A stretch of DNA of 64,000 nucleotides, from assembly GCF_963855985.1 (NCBI RefSeq), contig NC_087095.1:14952001-15016000 (forward strand), written 5' to 3'. The notes beneath the pieces are model-generated. The model did no database searches. It was given only the letters and a program-made list of their open reading frames with translations, and had not been told where the DNA came from. Source of the stretch: Ostrinia nubilalis. Lineage: Eukaryota; Arthropoda; Insecta; Lepidoptera; Crambidae. Below, in pieces: positions 52,137 through 63,016 of the stretch. The translations under genes were made by a program, and so were the position numbers. Numbering within the stretch: the first letter of the stretch is position 1; every line of letters starts with the position of its first letter.

Positions 52137-52177
52137 CTGTCACTGTCACTTACGTCACGTCTAACTGACAGTGACAG
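52137..52177. promoter_or_regulatory. Hairpin with CRE-like site upstream of NEMP
   Basis: Exact 12-nt arms ctgtcactgtca and tgacagtgacag enclose a loop with ttacgtcacg, which contains the cAMP-response core TGACGTA on the other strand. It lies about 190-230 bases before the start codon, so it may be in the core promoter; function is inferred. Confidence 0.35.
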
Positions 52178-52368
52178 CTCGTAGCACAATCTCGAAAGTG
52201 GTGTTGTGTTTGGTTTTTGTGAAAACCACTATTTCTACTGTAAAATAAGCAAAAAATAATTAATAATCACACTGGTTTCTGTAAAAAAGACTATTCTTAG
52301 TGCAAAATAATGTTGAAGATTTAATTCTGAGAGATTTACGTAGTGAGAGATTCTTAATACTTGGTGCG

Positions 52369-52453
52369 ATGGATCTCCGCGGGGGCTCACGTATTTTCGT
52401 GGTGTTGTTGTTTTTTGCATCCTGTAATATCGTAGAATGCTTGAACTATGATG
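52369..52453 (+). CDS. Nemp: NEMP exon 1 (signal peptide)
   Basis: Start codon and hydrophobic signal ending near NIVECLNYD; donor gtaaga. The frame is open upstream to 52300, but those residues are charged and look like 5' UTR. Confidence 0.88.
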
Positions 52454-55400
52454 GTAAGATTCCAGTCCTTTTATACAATTTGCACGCTTATCACCATTAG
52501 CCTTGATAAGCTTGTTTCAACCTACTTTAAGTTTAGGTGTATATTTGATGGAAATCCTTAAGAACTGTCTTATTTTTTCGACAAACCTACCTAAACATTT
52601 CTTGAATGATGCATAAGTATTTTTTAGACTACATGAGTGTAGCTCCATTATTATCAATTTAGTAACCTGCTGGGGAGAGAAAAAACAATAGAACTTGTGA
52701 ATTTACAACCACTTTATATAGAAGACCTGCTAGCTCATGAGCTGAAATTTTAGCTTTAATGTTTGCCTTGTAATTAATAATAATAGTTTATCTTAAAATG
52801 TAACAATGATTTCAGTGCATTGGTTAGAAGGGACAACTACAATAGAGAGAGAAGCTCCATCTTCTATGAAACAAAAAGTTGATATTTACTGCTTTCCTGG
52901 GATATCAAAAAATCTGCTAGCCCTATTCCAGACAGTCAAAGTAAGTGAATAAATAATGAATTTTATGTGTAATTTTTCATAACAATATACAGTAGAATCC
53001 CGATTATCCAGATCAATTGAAACCAGGGGTATTCCGGATAATCGATTTCAAAGTAAAATCAAACAATAATTAACTTTTTACAATAGGTTTAGGGCACCAG
53101 ACCCCAAATAGGTAATTATAACCGTGGAGAATGAGTCCAGATAATCAGATATCTGGATAATCGAGATTCTACTGTAAATCTTTTAGTCTCCTTTTTAACA
53201 TAAGATAGCTGTAATGTCATAACCTATAAAATTGAATGCATTTCAGTTCCATGTGAAAACAAAAAGCAATGATGAGTTCAGCCAGTATGTTGGGACGAAC
53301 CCAGAGGAAGTGTTCAAGGACTACACCGAGGACAGTTACGGCTGGTCGTCCGTCATCAGTCCGTTTCAACGGAGAGCTCAGAAGTCGTTGTATCTGGATC
53401 TGTTCACTCCCACATGCATGGCTATTAATACTAAACAGAGGCACAGCATTGAGTTGCAAGTTATAAGTAAGTTTATCTTATCATAATTAGTTTTTTTTAA
53501 GGAATTTAGGAAGACCAAGGTTTTTATAATTACTTTTTTAATGGACTAACCTGCTGGAGCACTTATTGAGTCACACAAAGAACTGCCAAGGTCAGATTTT
53601 TCCAAGTACAGTAGTTGCATTTTAGCACTTTTGGAAAAATAAAATAAAAAATGTATTTATGGAATGTGGAGATTTTCTATTTTTGATTATTTTTCATTAT
53701 TGCAACATATTATTGACAATCATACTGTTGTGGTTTTAATTTTTTTAATTTCTCATGCTATTAAGTAAATATTAATGTAAAATTGCAATTAATAATAAGA
53801 TTTTGTATTAACAACTATATTAAAACCATTTTATTTGTATTTTCCTTTAGGAGTTGATATATGGAGGGTGCTGCTGATGATCCTCGGGCTAGTGATCATC
53901 CATTCGTCAAAGGCCCTGAGCGGGAACACAGTGTTCTTCTACTTATGTGGCATCTTCATCGGAGTGTTTGCATCTTTCATGGTCATTGTTTACTATGTCA
54001 GTAAACTGTTACCAAAGGTAAGCAACGTTTTTATTGACTTGCTAATTGAAATATCATTTATCACAAAAAGACCAACTAATCTTATTATTATTGTAATTTG
54101 GCTAATAATAATGGTAGCTGAATGCAGGCCACTACCAACTGGTTAATATGGAAATCATTGGGGGAGGCCTATGTTCAGCAGTGGATTTTCTGTGACTGAA
54201 ATAATGATGATGATGAATGGTAGTTTTCTCAAAATTCATTCAGTAGTTTTTGTCTTTTACACAGAAGAAACTCAGTCTTCTTTCTTCAGTTTCTTCCGCC
54301 ACTTTTCAGCACCAGCCCATATTATGTTGCCCCAAAGTGGTGGTAGGGCAAGCTATTGGGACGTGTACGTACGTGCCCTGGAAAGGGCACATGTACTGAT
54401 AAACTATTTCATTTCATTCCAGAAAAGAATTCCCATTTGTAATACATATTTGTAGCAAGTAGAAAGTACTTGACATCTAATTTCCTAACCTAATTTACTT
54501 GAATTTGCACATATTTGATGTACTTGAATTTGGTTATTCTTACCGTTAGATAATTCCTGGCAATTAGTGGTGACTGAGTTTGTTACGGCGTTTCTTCTCA
54601 GCACTTGCCATATGTTTGTCTTGAAGCGCTGGTAGGGCCCAAAAGATAAGGAGACGTAAAGTGCCTCATAAGGGCTACCTTTTCTTTTTTTATTATTTAC
54701 TATATTTTGACGTTCATAAGTGCCACTTGTGGTCTAAACTGAATAAATATTTTTGATTTTGATTTGATTTCTAAAACTCTAAAAATCTTCCAGAAAACCC
54801 TAACCTACGGCATCCTGATCGGCGGCTGGACGGTTGGCGTCTACGTGTTCCAGCAAGTCTGGGAGAACCTGCGCACGATCGTGGCGTCGTACCAGACATA
54901 CATGTTTTGGTACACCACGATCGTCAGCTTCGTCAGCTTCCTGATTTGCTATAGAATCGGCCCGCCTAGAAACGAGAGGAGCAAGAACATCGTTATGTGG
55001 ACTTTGCAGGTTTGAAAATGAATAATAAATTATTATTTGAATTGATATCAAATCAGCCTTTCTAGGTATGTTCAATTGCAATATAAACATCAGAATAGAC
55101 ATTTTTGTTGCCACAGTAGCCCCACGGCGAAGTGGTCGGGCTGGCCGACTCGAGATCCGAGGAACGCGGGTTCGAATCCCACCGCTGCTCGACTATTGTG
55201 GTGAGCCCACTCGTAACACAAGCTTATTTAGCTTACCACGAGGGGCTAAAGGGACTATTAGTAATTTGTGCAATACAAATTGCAAGTAATAATCTTTATT
55301 ATAAAAAAAAATATACCCTGGTTTACAACAAGATTTATAAGATGCCACTGTGTTTAGTTTGATATGCTGTCGTCACTCCTTTACCACTTCATTGATAAAG

Positions 55401-58400
55401 TTCTTTATCCGTTAAGAGCCAAAGCACACGATGCGATCCTCCGGCGATGCGACGCCAGAGCGTTGTCGCTGCGTCGTCTTACATAGAAATAAATCTCTGG
55501 CGGGCACACGAGCGCGGCGCCGCGTTACTCGACACGGCGAAATCTTTGCAGCGCCGCAACGCGACGTGTGCTTTGACTTTAATAATTCTTTATTTATTTA
55601 TATCAATCGGCAGTTGTAATTTAGTTTGTTGCGGCGCTGGTAGGGTAAAAATATTATGAGACATGAGCAAAATATTTTACGATTTGTATGTACTACACTC
55701 AACATCAAATAAACCGCACCTTCCGCGACGCGAACTTTAAAGATTTTCTTCTGACACAATCATGGTGCCCCAACAATATTGGTGTTATTTGAAAGCCCAA
55801 TAAATATTCTTAAAGAAAAACACATTTAATTTCTTAATAAATGATTAACATATACCATAAATGTTACTTGAAAAATGACCTCACTTTGGGCTCACCTCTG
55901 GGATCAATTAGACCAAATTTTATGGTTATAAAACCAAATAATGATCTCACGTGTCCTCCTTAACAGATGGATAGCGATTAATCCCAACTTAAACAGTTTT
56001 ATAGCCATAAAAGTTGGCTCAAGCGTAACTACCTATTTTTTGAAGAAGTGACTGGATCCTTCTAGAGACACTTTTTTGGAGTAAAAAACTTTCCTTTAAT
56101 GAAATGAAGTTTAGAACTAGGCTTTTAAACGGTACCAATATTGGTGTGAAGTGGGGATGCATACGTTTGAAAGTGCTTGTCGCGGGAGGTGCGATTTATT
56201 TGATGTCGAGTGTATTTAAATAGTCTACTATACAAATAAAGACATTTTGACTTTATCCATTCCAGGGGGTGGGCATGATGACGGTGTTCTTCAGCAGCGA
56301 CTACCGGGAGGCGTCGGCGGCGGTGGTGCTGGTGTCTCTAGCCGTTAAATACTTCCCCGAGTCCTTGCTTCGTATTGTTAGGGGATATTGGTAAGTGGCT
56401 TATGAAGTTTTCAATATTTTCGCACAAAAACCTACACGACCAGCTGGGTTAGTAGTAGTTTCGCACGATTTTCCTTCGCACGAATGTGCGAAACGTCCCC
56501 TTTCAATAATAATTTTTTTTTAGTAGGCGTTTCGCCCGGATGTATTAAACGTATTAAAATCGCGATTACTAGTTCTCAAAGAGGTCGATTCGCACCCGTT
56601 TTTAATACTTTTAAAAATCCGGGCGAAACGCCTACTAAAAAATAATTATTATTGAAAGGGGACGTTTCATTTTGAGCCAATTAATATCTTAAAGTATTGA
56701 TTACGTTTTGTAGGTTCAAAAATACTTAGAAGTCACATTATTTTGAGCCAATTTCTTAAAGCGATGCTGGCTACTTTTTACAGGGTTAATAACTACCTAC
56801 TACCAGACTTGGGTAATCTATGAGAATAGTGTTTTCGAACATTGCAAGAGATTTCAAACTGTATAATTAAAGTAGCCTGATCAGAGTGGCCGTATTTCCA
56901 TTAGAACATTAAAAAGAACATTTATCTAATGTTCTTTTGAGTCAATTTATCACTTAACTACAACTCTCGTTATTTATACATTATAATTTTTGCTTATCAA
57001 ATCATCCTCCTGTTGTTTCATTTAATTAGTTTTTTAATAGGCCGGAAGGTCGCTTAGTTCTTTCTATAAGCCGAAAAGGCGAGTAGTAGTTTATCATGCA
57101 CCATACGCCAAAAAAACGGGACTATTCCCACCTCTCGTTCCCACCACTGCAACTCCTGTGTAGCCAGGATCTACAGCTTGACCGCCACAAAAACCCAACC
57201 AATGAAGGTCAAGTTTGTCCCGGGGGAAAGTTAAACTGTCATTGGACCCGCAACGAAATTAATCAGAAGAACATAGGAGGAGTTCGAAATTAAGGTTCGA
57301 CTTCCCTCCATTGCAAAGCGGATGACAGGTGACAAACAAAGGTTTAAAACCTTTAAGAAACCACCATACGCCAAAAGATTACTGTTATTTATTTATAGCA
57401 TTCACAAAGAAACTTACAACTATTATTTTTAGGCTAGGCGCAGACCACCGGTTTTTAGTTGGCCGATAGTTGGGTCGGGCTGTCGACATAGCTGGGCATT
57501 AACTCGTTAATCCGTTAATCGTTAATTAACGAAGTTAACATTTCTATTAACGGATTAACTTTTAAGTTAACTTTAAAAAATGTTAACGGACTCGTTAACT
57601 TCCGTTAAATTATCCTAAGTCCGTTAATCGTTAATCCAGTACCTACTATTTACCAAAAAGATACAGCAGGCACGCTGAAAAACGCATTCTGACAAGTACG
57701 TTCGGGCTTCCAGAACTTCCAGAACCCAAAACAACAGTTTTTGTAACCAGATCACTAACGACTCTTGTTAGTATGTGTGTGACAACTCTTGCATCTGAAT
57801 TTAAGACTAGTTTTCCTCAAATTAGAAATTTGGTATACTTATGTAAATACGATGACAATGCAATGTTATGATACCATTGAGCTGGTCTGATGATGGAGTC
57901 ATGAGGTGGCCATAGGAACTCCTAAAATGAAACGGCGGCATCGCATCGAATTTGGGTTCGTTGGATTTGTCTTTTCGAGCACTATGGTGCTAAATTGTAT
58001 TGTAATTGAACCAAGGCTCTGAGATTGAGATACTACTAAAAAGTGTAAAATAAAATTATAATAATTAAAAAACTTTTTTAAAAACAAGCTTTTATTCTGA
58101 AATGCAGTTGTACTAAAACGAAAAAAATAATTGTACTTATGCAAGGTTCAAATAATTTCGAAAGCTTGTAGCGCAAACATAAAAGAGAAATAAATTCCAC
58201 GCGCGATACAAGCTTTCGAAATTATTTTTTGAACCTTGCATAGGTACAATTATTTTTTTCGTTTTATTGTCATGTGTTAACGGATTAACGGTTAACGTTA
58301 ACTTGCGTTAAATCTTGCGAAATGTAACGTTTTAACATTTAACGAAGTTAATTTTTTTATTAACGGTTTAACGATTAACGAAGTTAACTATTTGATTAAC

Positions 58401-60802
58401 GGTGCCCAGCTATGGCTGTCGATCACTATGAAGATGTATGAAAGTGCGCACATTACACCGATTTGGTATCAGCCGATATAAAATGGAATCGGGCCCAACT
58501 ATCGGCCTACTATAAGTCAGTGGTCTGCGTCTAGGCTTAACTTAAACATTTATCAAATTCAAATTAATGTAATAATTATTATTTATACTTGTCAATTAAT
58601 GTTAAATTAATATGGAGAGCGGGGATATTCTACCACAAGTATTTATTTACTTAAAAGAATTCCTCGATCGCAATATACTATAAATGTAAAAACACCTGTT
58701 TATGAATAAAGAAATTTGAATTTATCGCTACCTTCCAGGCTCCGCAAGTTCCCCCCACAAAGGCGCCTTCTCACTAACGAAGAATATTACGAGGAAGGGG
58801 CTCGAGAGACAAAGAAGGCTCTAGAAGAGTTACGCAAGCACTGCGCCAGCCCCGACTGCGCACAGTGGTCGATCATGCTCAAGCTGCACGACTCGAGACG
58901 GTAAGATTCGATACGCGACGTTCCGAATTTCGATGTTGCCGCAGTTTGGGGAATATGTTGGTGGTTTTCTTAGAAAATAAATAAATAATGTTCTGAAAAA
59001 TTTCTCGATACTAGGGTAAGAGTAGCTTGTTACTTTTGAACAAGCAAATTCAGTAATAATTATTATTGCCAAAATTGATTGACTCTAGGAGTTAAGACTC
59101 ACTTCAGGCTTTTAAAACAACTTTAAAAATATTTCCAAAATTGTTCGACTCAAAGAGGACTGGGCATTTGCTTCTGTACGAACAACTTTTGGAATATTGC
59201 CAAAACTGAGGCAACATTTAAATGAACTTTGCGGTATTGTATTTGTTTCAAGAATGTAGACAGCCAATATTTACCAAATTATGTGCTTACATAGATTTTA
59301 TTGATGGACAAAATAAAGTATACCTACCTTCAGACATGCTCTTTTGGAAAATTCAGACATACACTATGAACTGATGAAGGTTGGATTATGGTGGCGGGAA
59401 TGGGGGAAAATGTTTTGTAGATGTCACCGTACGATTGTAGATTCCGTCAGATTATAATCTGACGTAGTTAGATTACAATCATACCTAACCCACTGTTAGT
59501 TTACATTGTAAACTTTACAAACTCACGCGTTATATTTTAAACTGGACAGTTTACAATTTCACGTTGACATAGATAAATCATATGGCATGGCATTATAATA
59601 CTATTCCTCGCACTTCATTATATCGTGTTATCGATTTCATTTAACCACTGATCACGCCACATTAGATGCTTGAGCTCCCTCCCTCCGCAGGTCCACACCC
59701 CGCCCCGCGCACTCGCCCACAGTTTATACAAGAACCAAACCTAACACGTAAGTTAGTCGCTAGAAAAGCGTTTCATTTTTTATCATTATAAAAAGAGGGA
59801 GTTTTACTTCGCCACTCACGAGGCAAGGGAATTATTTATTAGTACATAATAGCGGCTTAACATCTTCACCAACTTTCACGCTTATAATATTAGGGAGCGC
59901 GCACACGGGTGACTGACAACAACAACACAAATCGACAAGTCACACGTGCACGCGAGCCTTTATTCTAGATTTGGATTCATGTAAAGTGGGCCGTAGTTCC
60001 AGCTACCTATTTCCGTTTTTCTTTCACTCTCATTAATTTGCGATAGAACGAGACGACATGACCAGAAATAGGTAAGCTGAAACTATCATGCCCCACACAT
60101 GAATCGAATGTGAAACCGAAAAGTGACGCACCTTATTTAGCTGCCATAAGTGATATTTTGCAACGATAACTTTTAAAAAAAATAAAACCGACTTCAAATG
60201 CGTGAACACAAAAAAAAACTAAAAATTAAAAATATTGCGTATAAAAAAGTTCATCCCCAGTTTTCCACCCTTGGGGGTGAAATATTTTCTTCAAATTCGG
60301 ATGAAACCACCCTTTTGATAATACCTATTCAACAAAAAAATAATCGTTCAAATTGATTTATAATCGGCGGCGGAGATATTGCGTATAAAAAAGTTCATCC
60401 CCAATTTTCCACCCTTGGGGGTTGTTTTTTCTATTATTAAATTTAAATGGGACCACCCTTGAGGGTATACCCTATTACCTATACGCCGAAAAAAGATTTG
60501 TTCAAATCGGTTCATAATTGGCGGAGTTATCGCGTAACAAACATAGAAAAAAAAAACATACGGGTCGAATTGAGAACCTCCTCCTTTTTTGAAGTCGGTT
60601 GAAAACAGTCTAATGTTTAAACACCTATTCCAGATTCGCCAGCTTCGTCGAAGGCAACTCCCATTTGTCCGACGAGGAGATCATGGACTTCGAATCCTAC
60701 GCTTTCTCCATGGACTCGGCTCGTAAGAGACCCGTAGCCAACTCCACCGGCAACGGTCTTGAGATATCCGACGACGATGAAATATCGGACGACGAGCTTT
60801 AG
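52369..60802 (+). CDS. Nemp: Nuclear envelope integral membrane protein (NEMP/TMEM194 family), 9 exons
   Basis: Inner-nuclear-membrane protein of the DUF2215 family, linked to nuclear envelope stiffness and germ-cell development. Exons: 52369-52453, 52816-52940, 53247-53466, 53851-54017, 54794-55009, 56266-56390, 58739-58900, 59691-59747, 60634-60802. They total 1,326 nt, 441 residues, with all GT-AG junctions in phase; family members are about this long. A signal peptide (MDLRGGSRIFVVLLFFASCN) precedes a lumenal domain with a Cys in DIYCFPG. About five or six membrane segments follow (for example VDIWRVLLMILGLVIIHSS, GILIGGWTVGVYVF, YTTIVSFVSFLICYRIG), then RIVRGYW, a nucleoplasmic tail with LLTNEEYYEEGARETKKALE and an acidic end ISDDDEISDDEL. 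The start at 52369 was chosen for the signal peptide; an in-frame ATG at 52300 would hide it. Confidence 0.93.
52816..52940 (+). CDS. Nemp: NEMP exon 2
   Basis: VHWLEGTTTIEREAPSSM through DIYCFPGISKNLLALFQTVK; acceptor gatttcag, donor gtaagt. Lumenal. Confidence 0.92.
52990..53174. mobile_element. pogo/Tigger-like MITE in NEMP intron 2 (TA target)
   Basis: Ends cagtagaatcccgattatcc and ggataatcgagattctactg, flanked by TA. The CAGTA-AATC--GATTATCC end is typical of pogo-derived elements. Confidence 0.8.
53247..53466 (+). CDS. Nemp: NEMP exon 3
   Basis: FHVKTKSNDEFSQYVGTNPE through TPTCMAINTKQRHSIELQVI; acceptor gcatttcag, donor gtaagt. Lumenal domain leading to the first membrane segment. 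Confidence 0.93.
53851..54017 (+). CDS. Nemp: NEMP exon 4 (membrane segments 1-2)
   Basis: Hydrophobic VDIWRVLLMILGLVIIHSS and FFYLCGIFIGVFASFMVIVY followed by YVSKLLPK; acceptor ttcctttag, donor gtaagc. Confidence 0.93.
54143..54215 (+). mobile_element. RTE-type LINE tail, plus orientation
   Basis: ttgggggaggcctatgttca, gcagtggattttctgtgact and an (atg)n run: the reverse orientation of the tails at 31673 and 45129. Confidence 0.7.
54560..54775 (+). mobile_element. LINE 3' tail in NEMP intron 4
   Basis: ttcttctcagcacttgcca, aaaagataaggagacgtaaa, cataagggctacctttt and a (tttga)n-type end; related to 12112-12240. Confidence 0.65.
54794..55009 (+). CDS. Nemp: NEMP exon 5 (membrane segments)
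   Basis: KTLTYGILIGGWTVGVYVFQ and FWYTTIVSFVSFLICYRIGP, then RNERSKNIVMWTLQ; acceptor atcttccag, donor gtttga (weak). Confidence 0.92.
55110..55295 (+). mobile_element. tRNA-derived SINE, copy 2 (plus)
   Basis: A-box-like ggcgaagtggtcgg and B-box GGTTCGAATCC at 55170-55180, then ggggctaaagggactattag and a poly(A)-like tail. It lacks a closed cloverleaf, so SINE rather than tRNA. Confidence 0.75.
56266..56390 (+). CDS. Nemp: NEMP exon 6
   Basis: GVGMMTVFFSSDYREASAAV and VSLAVKYFPESLLRIVRGY, the last membrane region; acceptor ccattccag, donor gtaagt. Confidence 0.93.
56489..56672. mobile_element. Palindromic MITE in NEMP intron 6
   Basis: Arms cgtcccctttcaataataat with tagtaggcgtttcgcccgga, mirrored at tccgggcgaaacgcctacta and attattattgaaaggggacg. 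Confidence 0.75.
57116..57357 (+). repeat. Dispersed repeat, inverse of one in the NEMP 3' UTR
   Basis: Contains gggactattcccacctctcg, ctcctgtgtagccaggatct and tccattgcaaagcggatgac. The same sequence in the opposite sense spans 61006-61249; a partial copy is at 36050-36125. Confidence 0.75.
57434..58535. mobile_element. MITE family B, copy 3, split by a hAT
   Basis: Left half 57434-57486 (ctaggcgcagaccaccggtt), right half from 58415 (ending cagtggtctgcgtctagg). The hAT at 57487-58414 lies between. Confidence 0.8.
57487..58414. mobile_element. Non-autonomous hAT, 8-bp TSD GCTGTCGA
   Basis: Ends CATAGCTGGGCA and TGCCCAGCTATG; gctgtcga at 57479-57486 and 58415-58422. Subterminal taacg/cgtta repeats at both ends. 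It contains a further palindrome at about 58112-58266 (actaaaacgaaaaaaataat and its complement). Confidence 0.88.
58739..58900 (+). CDS. Nemp: NEMP exon 7
   Basis: WLRKFPPQRRLLTNEEYYEE through WSIMLKLHDSR; acceptor accttccag, donor gtaaga. Nucleoplasmic. Confidence 0.93.
58901..59690. other. NEMP intron 7, no recognised element
   Basis: AT-rich; a short palindrome gtcagattataatctgac lies near 59446. No gene or dispersed repeat recognised. Confidence 0.5.
59691..59747 (+). CDS. Nemp: NEMP exon 8 (57-nt microexon)
   Basis: STPRPAHSPTVYTRTKPN with split codons at both ends; acceptor ctccgcag, donor gtaagt. Found by phase: exon 7 ends CG and exon 9 begins A, and this exon bridges them in frame. 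It is a multiple of three, so skipping would also keep frame. Confidence 0.85.
59970..60112. mobile_element. Weak inverted-repeat element in NEMP intron 8
   Basis: ggattcatgtaaagtgggcc and ctacctatttccg face agaaataggtaagctgaa and ccccacacatgaatcg imperfectly. Confidence 0.4.
60187..60602. mobile_element. Repeat with accgacttcaaa ends, copy 2
   Basis: Inverse orientation of 39822-40310, ending cctccttttttgaagtcggt. It lies 30 bases before the acceptor of NEMP exon 9. Confidence 0.75.
60634..60802 (+). CDS. Nemp: NEMP exon 9 (last)
   Basis: FASFVEGNSHLSDEEIMDFE through NGLEISDDDEISDDEL and TAG at 60800-60802; acceptor ctattccag. The stop overlaps the edge of a MITE. Confidence 0.93.
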
Positions 60803-60954
60803 GCCCAGTTTCCACTACAGTGAAGCGGAGCGGAGATGAGAGATGTACGGCGAAGCGGGCAGGCTATTTCCACCAAAGCGGACCGAAGAAGAGCGGAGAG
60901 CGTATGTGCGTAGCTGAAACACTAGTTCTGCTCCGCCTTGGTGAAAACTGGGCC
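60802..60954. mobile_element. PIF/Harbinger-like MITE abutting the NEMP stop codon
   Basis: Ends GGCCCAGTTTCCAC and GTGAAAACTGGGCC, with TTA on both sides (60799-60801 and 60955-60957). The G of the TAG stop is the first base of the element. Confidence 0.75.
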
Positions 60955-61005
60955 TTAGTCGGCAAGTCGGAAACAAGTGACGAGTGATCAAATAGTAGTA
61001 ATCTT

Positions 61006-61249
61006 TTCTTAAAGGTTTTAAACCTCTGTTTGTCACCTGTCATCCGCTTTGCAATGGAGGGAAGTCGAACCTTAATTTCGAACTCCTCCTATGTTCTTCT
61101 GATTAATTTCGTTGCGGGTCCAATGACAGTTTAACTTTCCCCCGGGACAAACTTGTCCTTAATTGGTTGGGTTTTTGTGGCGGTCAAGCTGCAGATCCTG
61201 GCTACACAGGAGTTGCAGTGGTGGGAACGAGAGGTGGGAATAGTCCCGA
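61006..61249 (-). repeat. Dispersed repeat in the NEMP 3' UTR
   Basis: Reverse complement of 57116-57357 with few changes, flanked by agtgatcaaatag on both sides. Confidence 0.75.
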
Positions 61250-62126
61250 GTGATCAAATAGTGTTGTCCGAAAACAAGTGATAAGTGATCAAATGTACTT
61301 ATGGCCAGTAGTGGCAACAAAATATTAAATAATGTTGTGATCTCGCATTGGGCGCCATTTAATCATGGATTGTCTATGCCCATTCCTATGTCATATAAAT
61401 GACAATTCGGTAGTTGACACCAATAACCAATAATTAAAAATCCTATTACATCTCAATAGGCTGGAAAATAATGGAGTGTGATCTATACTATTTGACATAA
61501 AAAGTATGTCAACAGACTGGGGTGGTGTCAACTACCATATTTCGCAAAAATGTATTTCGTATGAATTGAGTTGTGATGTTGTTAATAAATAATTTGTGAT
61601 AAAAACTGCCTTAAAAACTCCGTGACTTTATGTGCGAGTCTCCATTTTTACAGTCATTATGTATGTGATTTGATTTGTTATTATAAAAATGTAGACTTTT
61701 ATTGACATTATAAAGGATGTGATGGTGTACTAATTACAAACAACTACTGCTCACAAATTTTAAGATTTCTTCTTTAAAAAAGTAAGAAAATGAATTAAGA
61801 TCTCAACAATATTAGTGTCTGCTATGTCAATAAAAGTGGATGTTTATAAATAAATCGACTGAGTAGGTAGTTATGTATTATAAGAAAACAAATATTACTT
61901 GTTAGTAATAATTTAATTAGTATTTGTCACATACGTGTATTTTTATACCTTATCACAATGTTAATACATTCTTAAAAGCACCATTTCATGTGTAAAAATA
62001 TGTTATTTTATGTTTGTATATAAGTGCACTTGCCTTTTTATTTCTTATGCAGTTGTATAAATATGTAAATTAAGTTCCTCTATAATTTCTGTGACATTTT
62101 GATTTAAATTATTTGGTTTGTGTGAA

Positions 62127-62132
62127 TAATAA
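62127..62132 (+). terminator. Poly(A) signal of NEMP (putative)
   Basis: AATAAA followed by gatgattaac and T-rich sequence. Confidence 0.5.
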
Positions 62133-62159
62133 AGATGATTAACTAAATATTTTTTTAAA

Positions 62160-62863
62160 ATCATATTAGCAATTAAACTAAAAGTAAGTAAAAGTTAAAC
62201 ATCAAATTGCTCGTTTACCAAGGGCCTTTACAAAACAATACATAAATAACATAATTTTGTCATCAACACAACATATTTCACAAAAATGCTATAAATCAAC
62301 CATAATAAAATAAATCCTTCAGAACAATATTCGATTAAAATAAATTAATAATAATTCTTAAACATCAATTACAAAGCACACTACTGAATCCATAAGCTTA
62401 CGATACCTATTACACACACACTGTACGAAGATAGATCCTATAGTCAGATTTTTCTAACAGTAAAATATTTGAATGGCACAGGTTGTAAGGCCCTACCCTG
62501 TAAAACTATTTTCGCATAAACAGCTCATTAATTTTCATCTCTGAAAAATGATGAAATCAGCGAAAGAAATAAAGCTGTAAAGGTGGTCACTTACTACAAG
62601 CATTCGCGCAGTTTGTTCGAGAATAAAGTTACACACGAATGGTCACAGTGAGCGGCCATCTTAACCCTTAACTTATAGCGTAAAATATCGTTCAGTGGTT
62701 TTGAACCTTACGTCATGTCACTAAAGTTCAAAATATGGTGTCATCAATGCCACCACCAAATTTTTCCTTCTTTTTTTATGGTTGCTATGCCTCTTGCCAG
62801 TATCTAACAGTTTATAGGTTTACGAAAATAGCTTTACAGGGTAAGCCAGTGTTAGGGTTTGGT
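62160..62863 (-). other. Probable 3' UTR/intergenic sequence of the minus-strand gene
   Basis: AT-rich; several TTTATT matches (AATAAA on the minus strand) exist in the area, but none can be singled out. Confidence 0.35.
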
Positions 62864-62951
62864 TTAGGACTTGGCGCGGCTGGCCTTCTTGCTCTTATCC
62901 AGGGTCTGCGGCGGCGGCGGGGGCTTCGCTGACATGTGCCGGCTGTACAAT
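62864..62951 (-). CDS. Last coding exon of an unidentified minus-strand gene
   Basis: On the minus strand an acceptor (tattactttcag, complement of 62952-62963) leads into LYSRHMSAKPPPPPQTLDKS and KKASRAKS, then TAA at 62866-62864. The exon is GC-rich in AT-rich surroundings, and a polyproline followed by a Lys/Ser-rich end is plausible protein. I do not recognise the family. The gene would extend right, beyond the window or past 64000, and converges with NEMP. Confidence 0.6.
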
Positions 62952-63016
62952 CTGAAAGTAATATAAATAGTGAATATTTATTAATACGCAAGATACCTGG
63001 AAGTAATAGAAATGGC

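Larger units (their letters stand above)
60803..62150 (+). other. Nemp: NEMP 3' UTR
   Basis: From the stop to a poly(A) signal AATAAA at 62127-62132. It contains the MITE at 60802-60954 and the inverted repeat copy at 61006-61249; the rest is unique AT-rich sequence. Confidence 0.6.

Noticed and set aside
55118..55205. Possible functional tRNA gene
   Set aside because: B-box present, but no paired acceptor stem or proper anticodon arm could be found; it continues into a SINE body.
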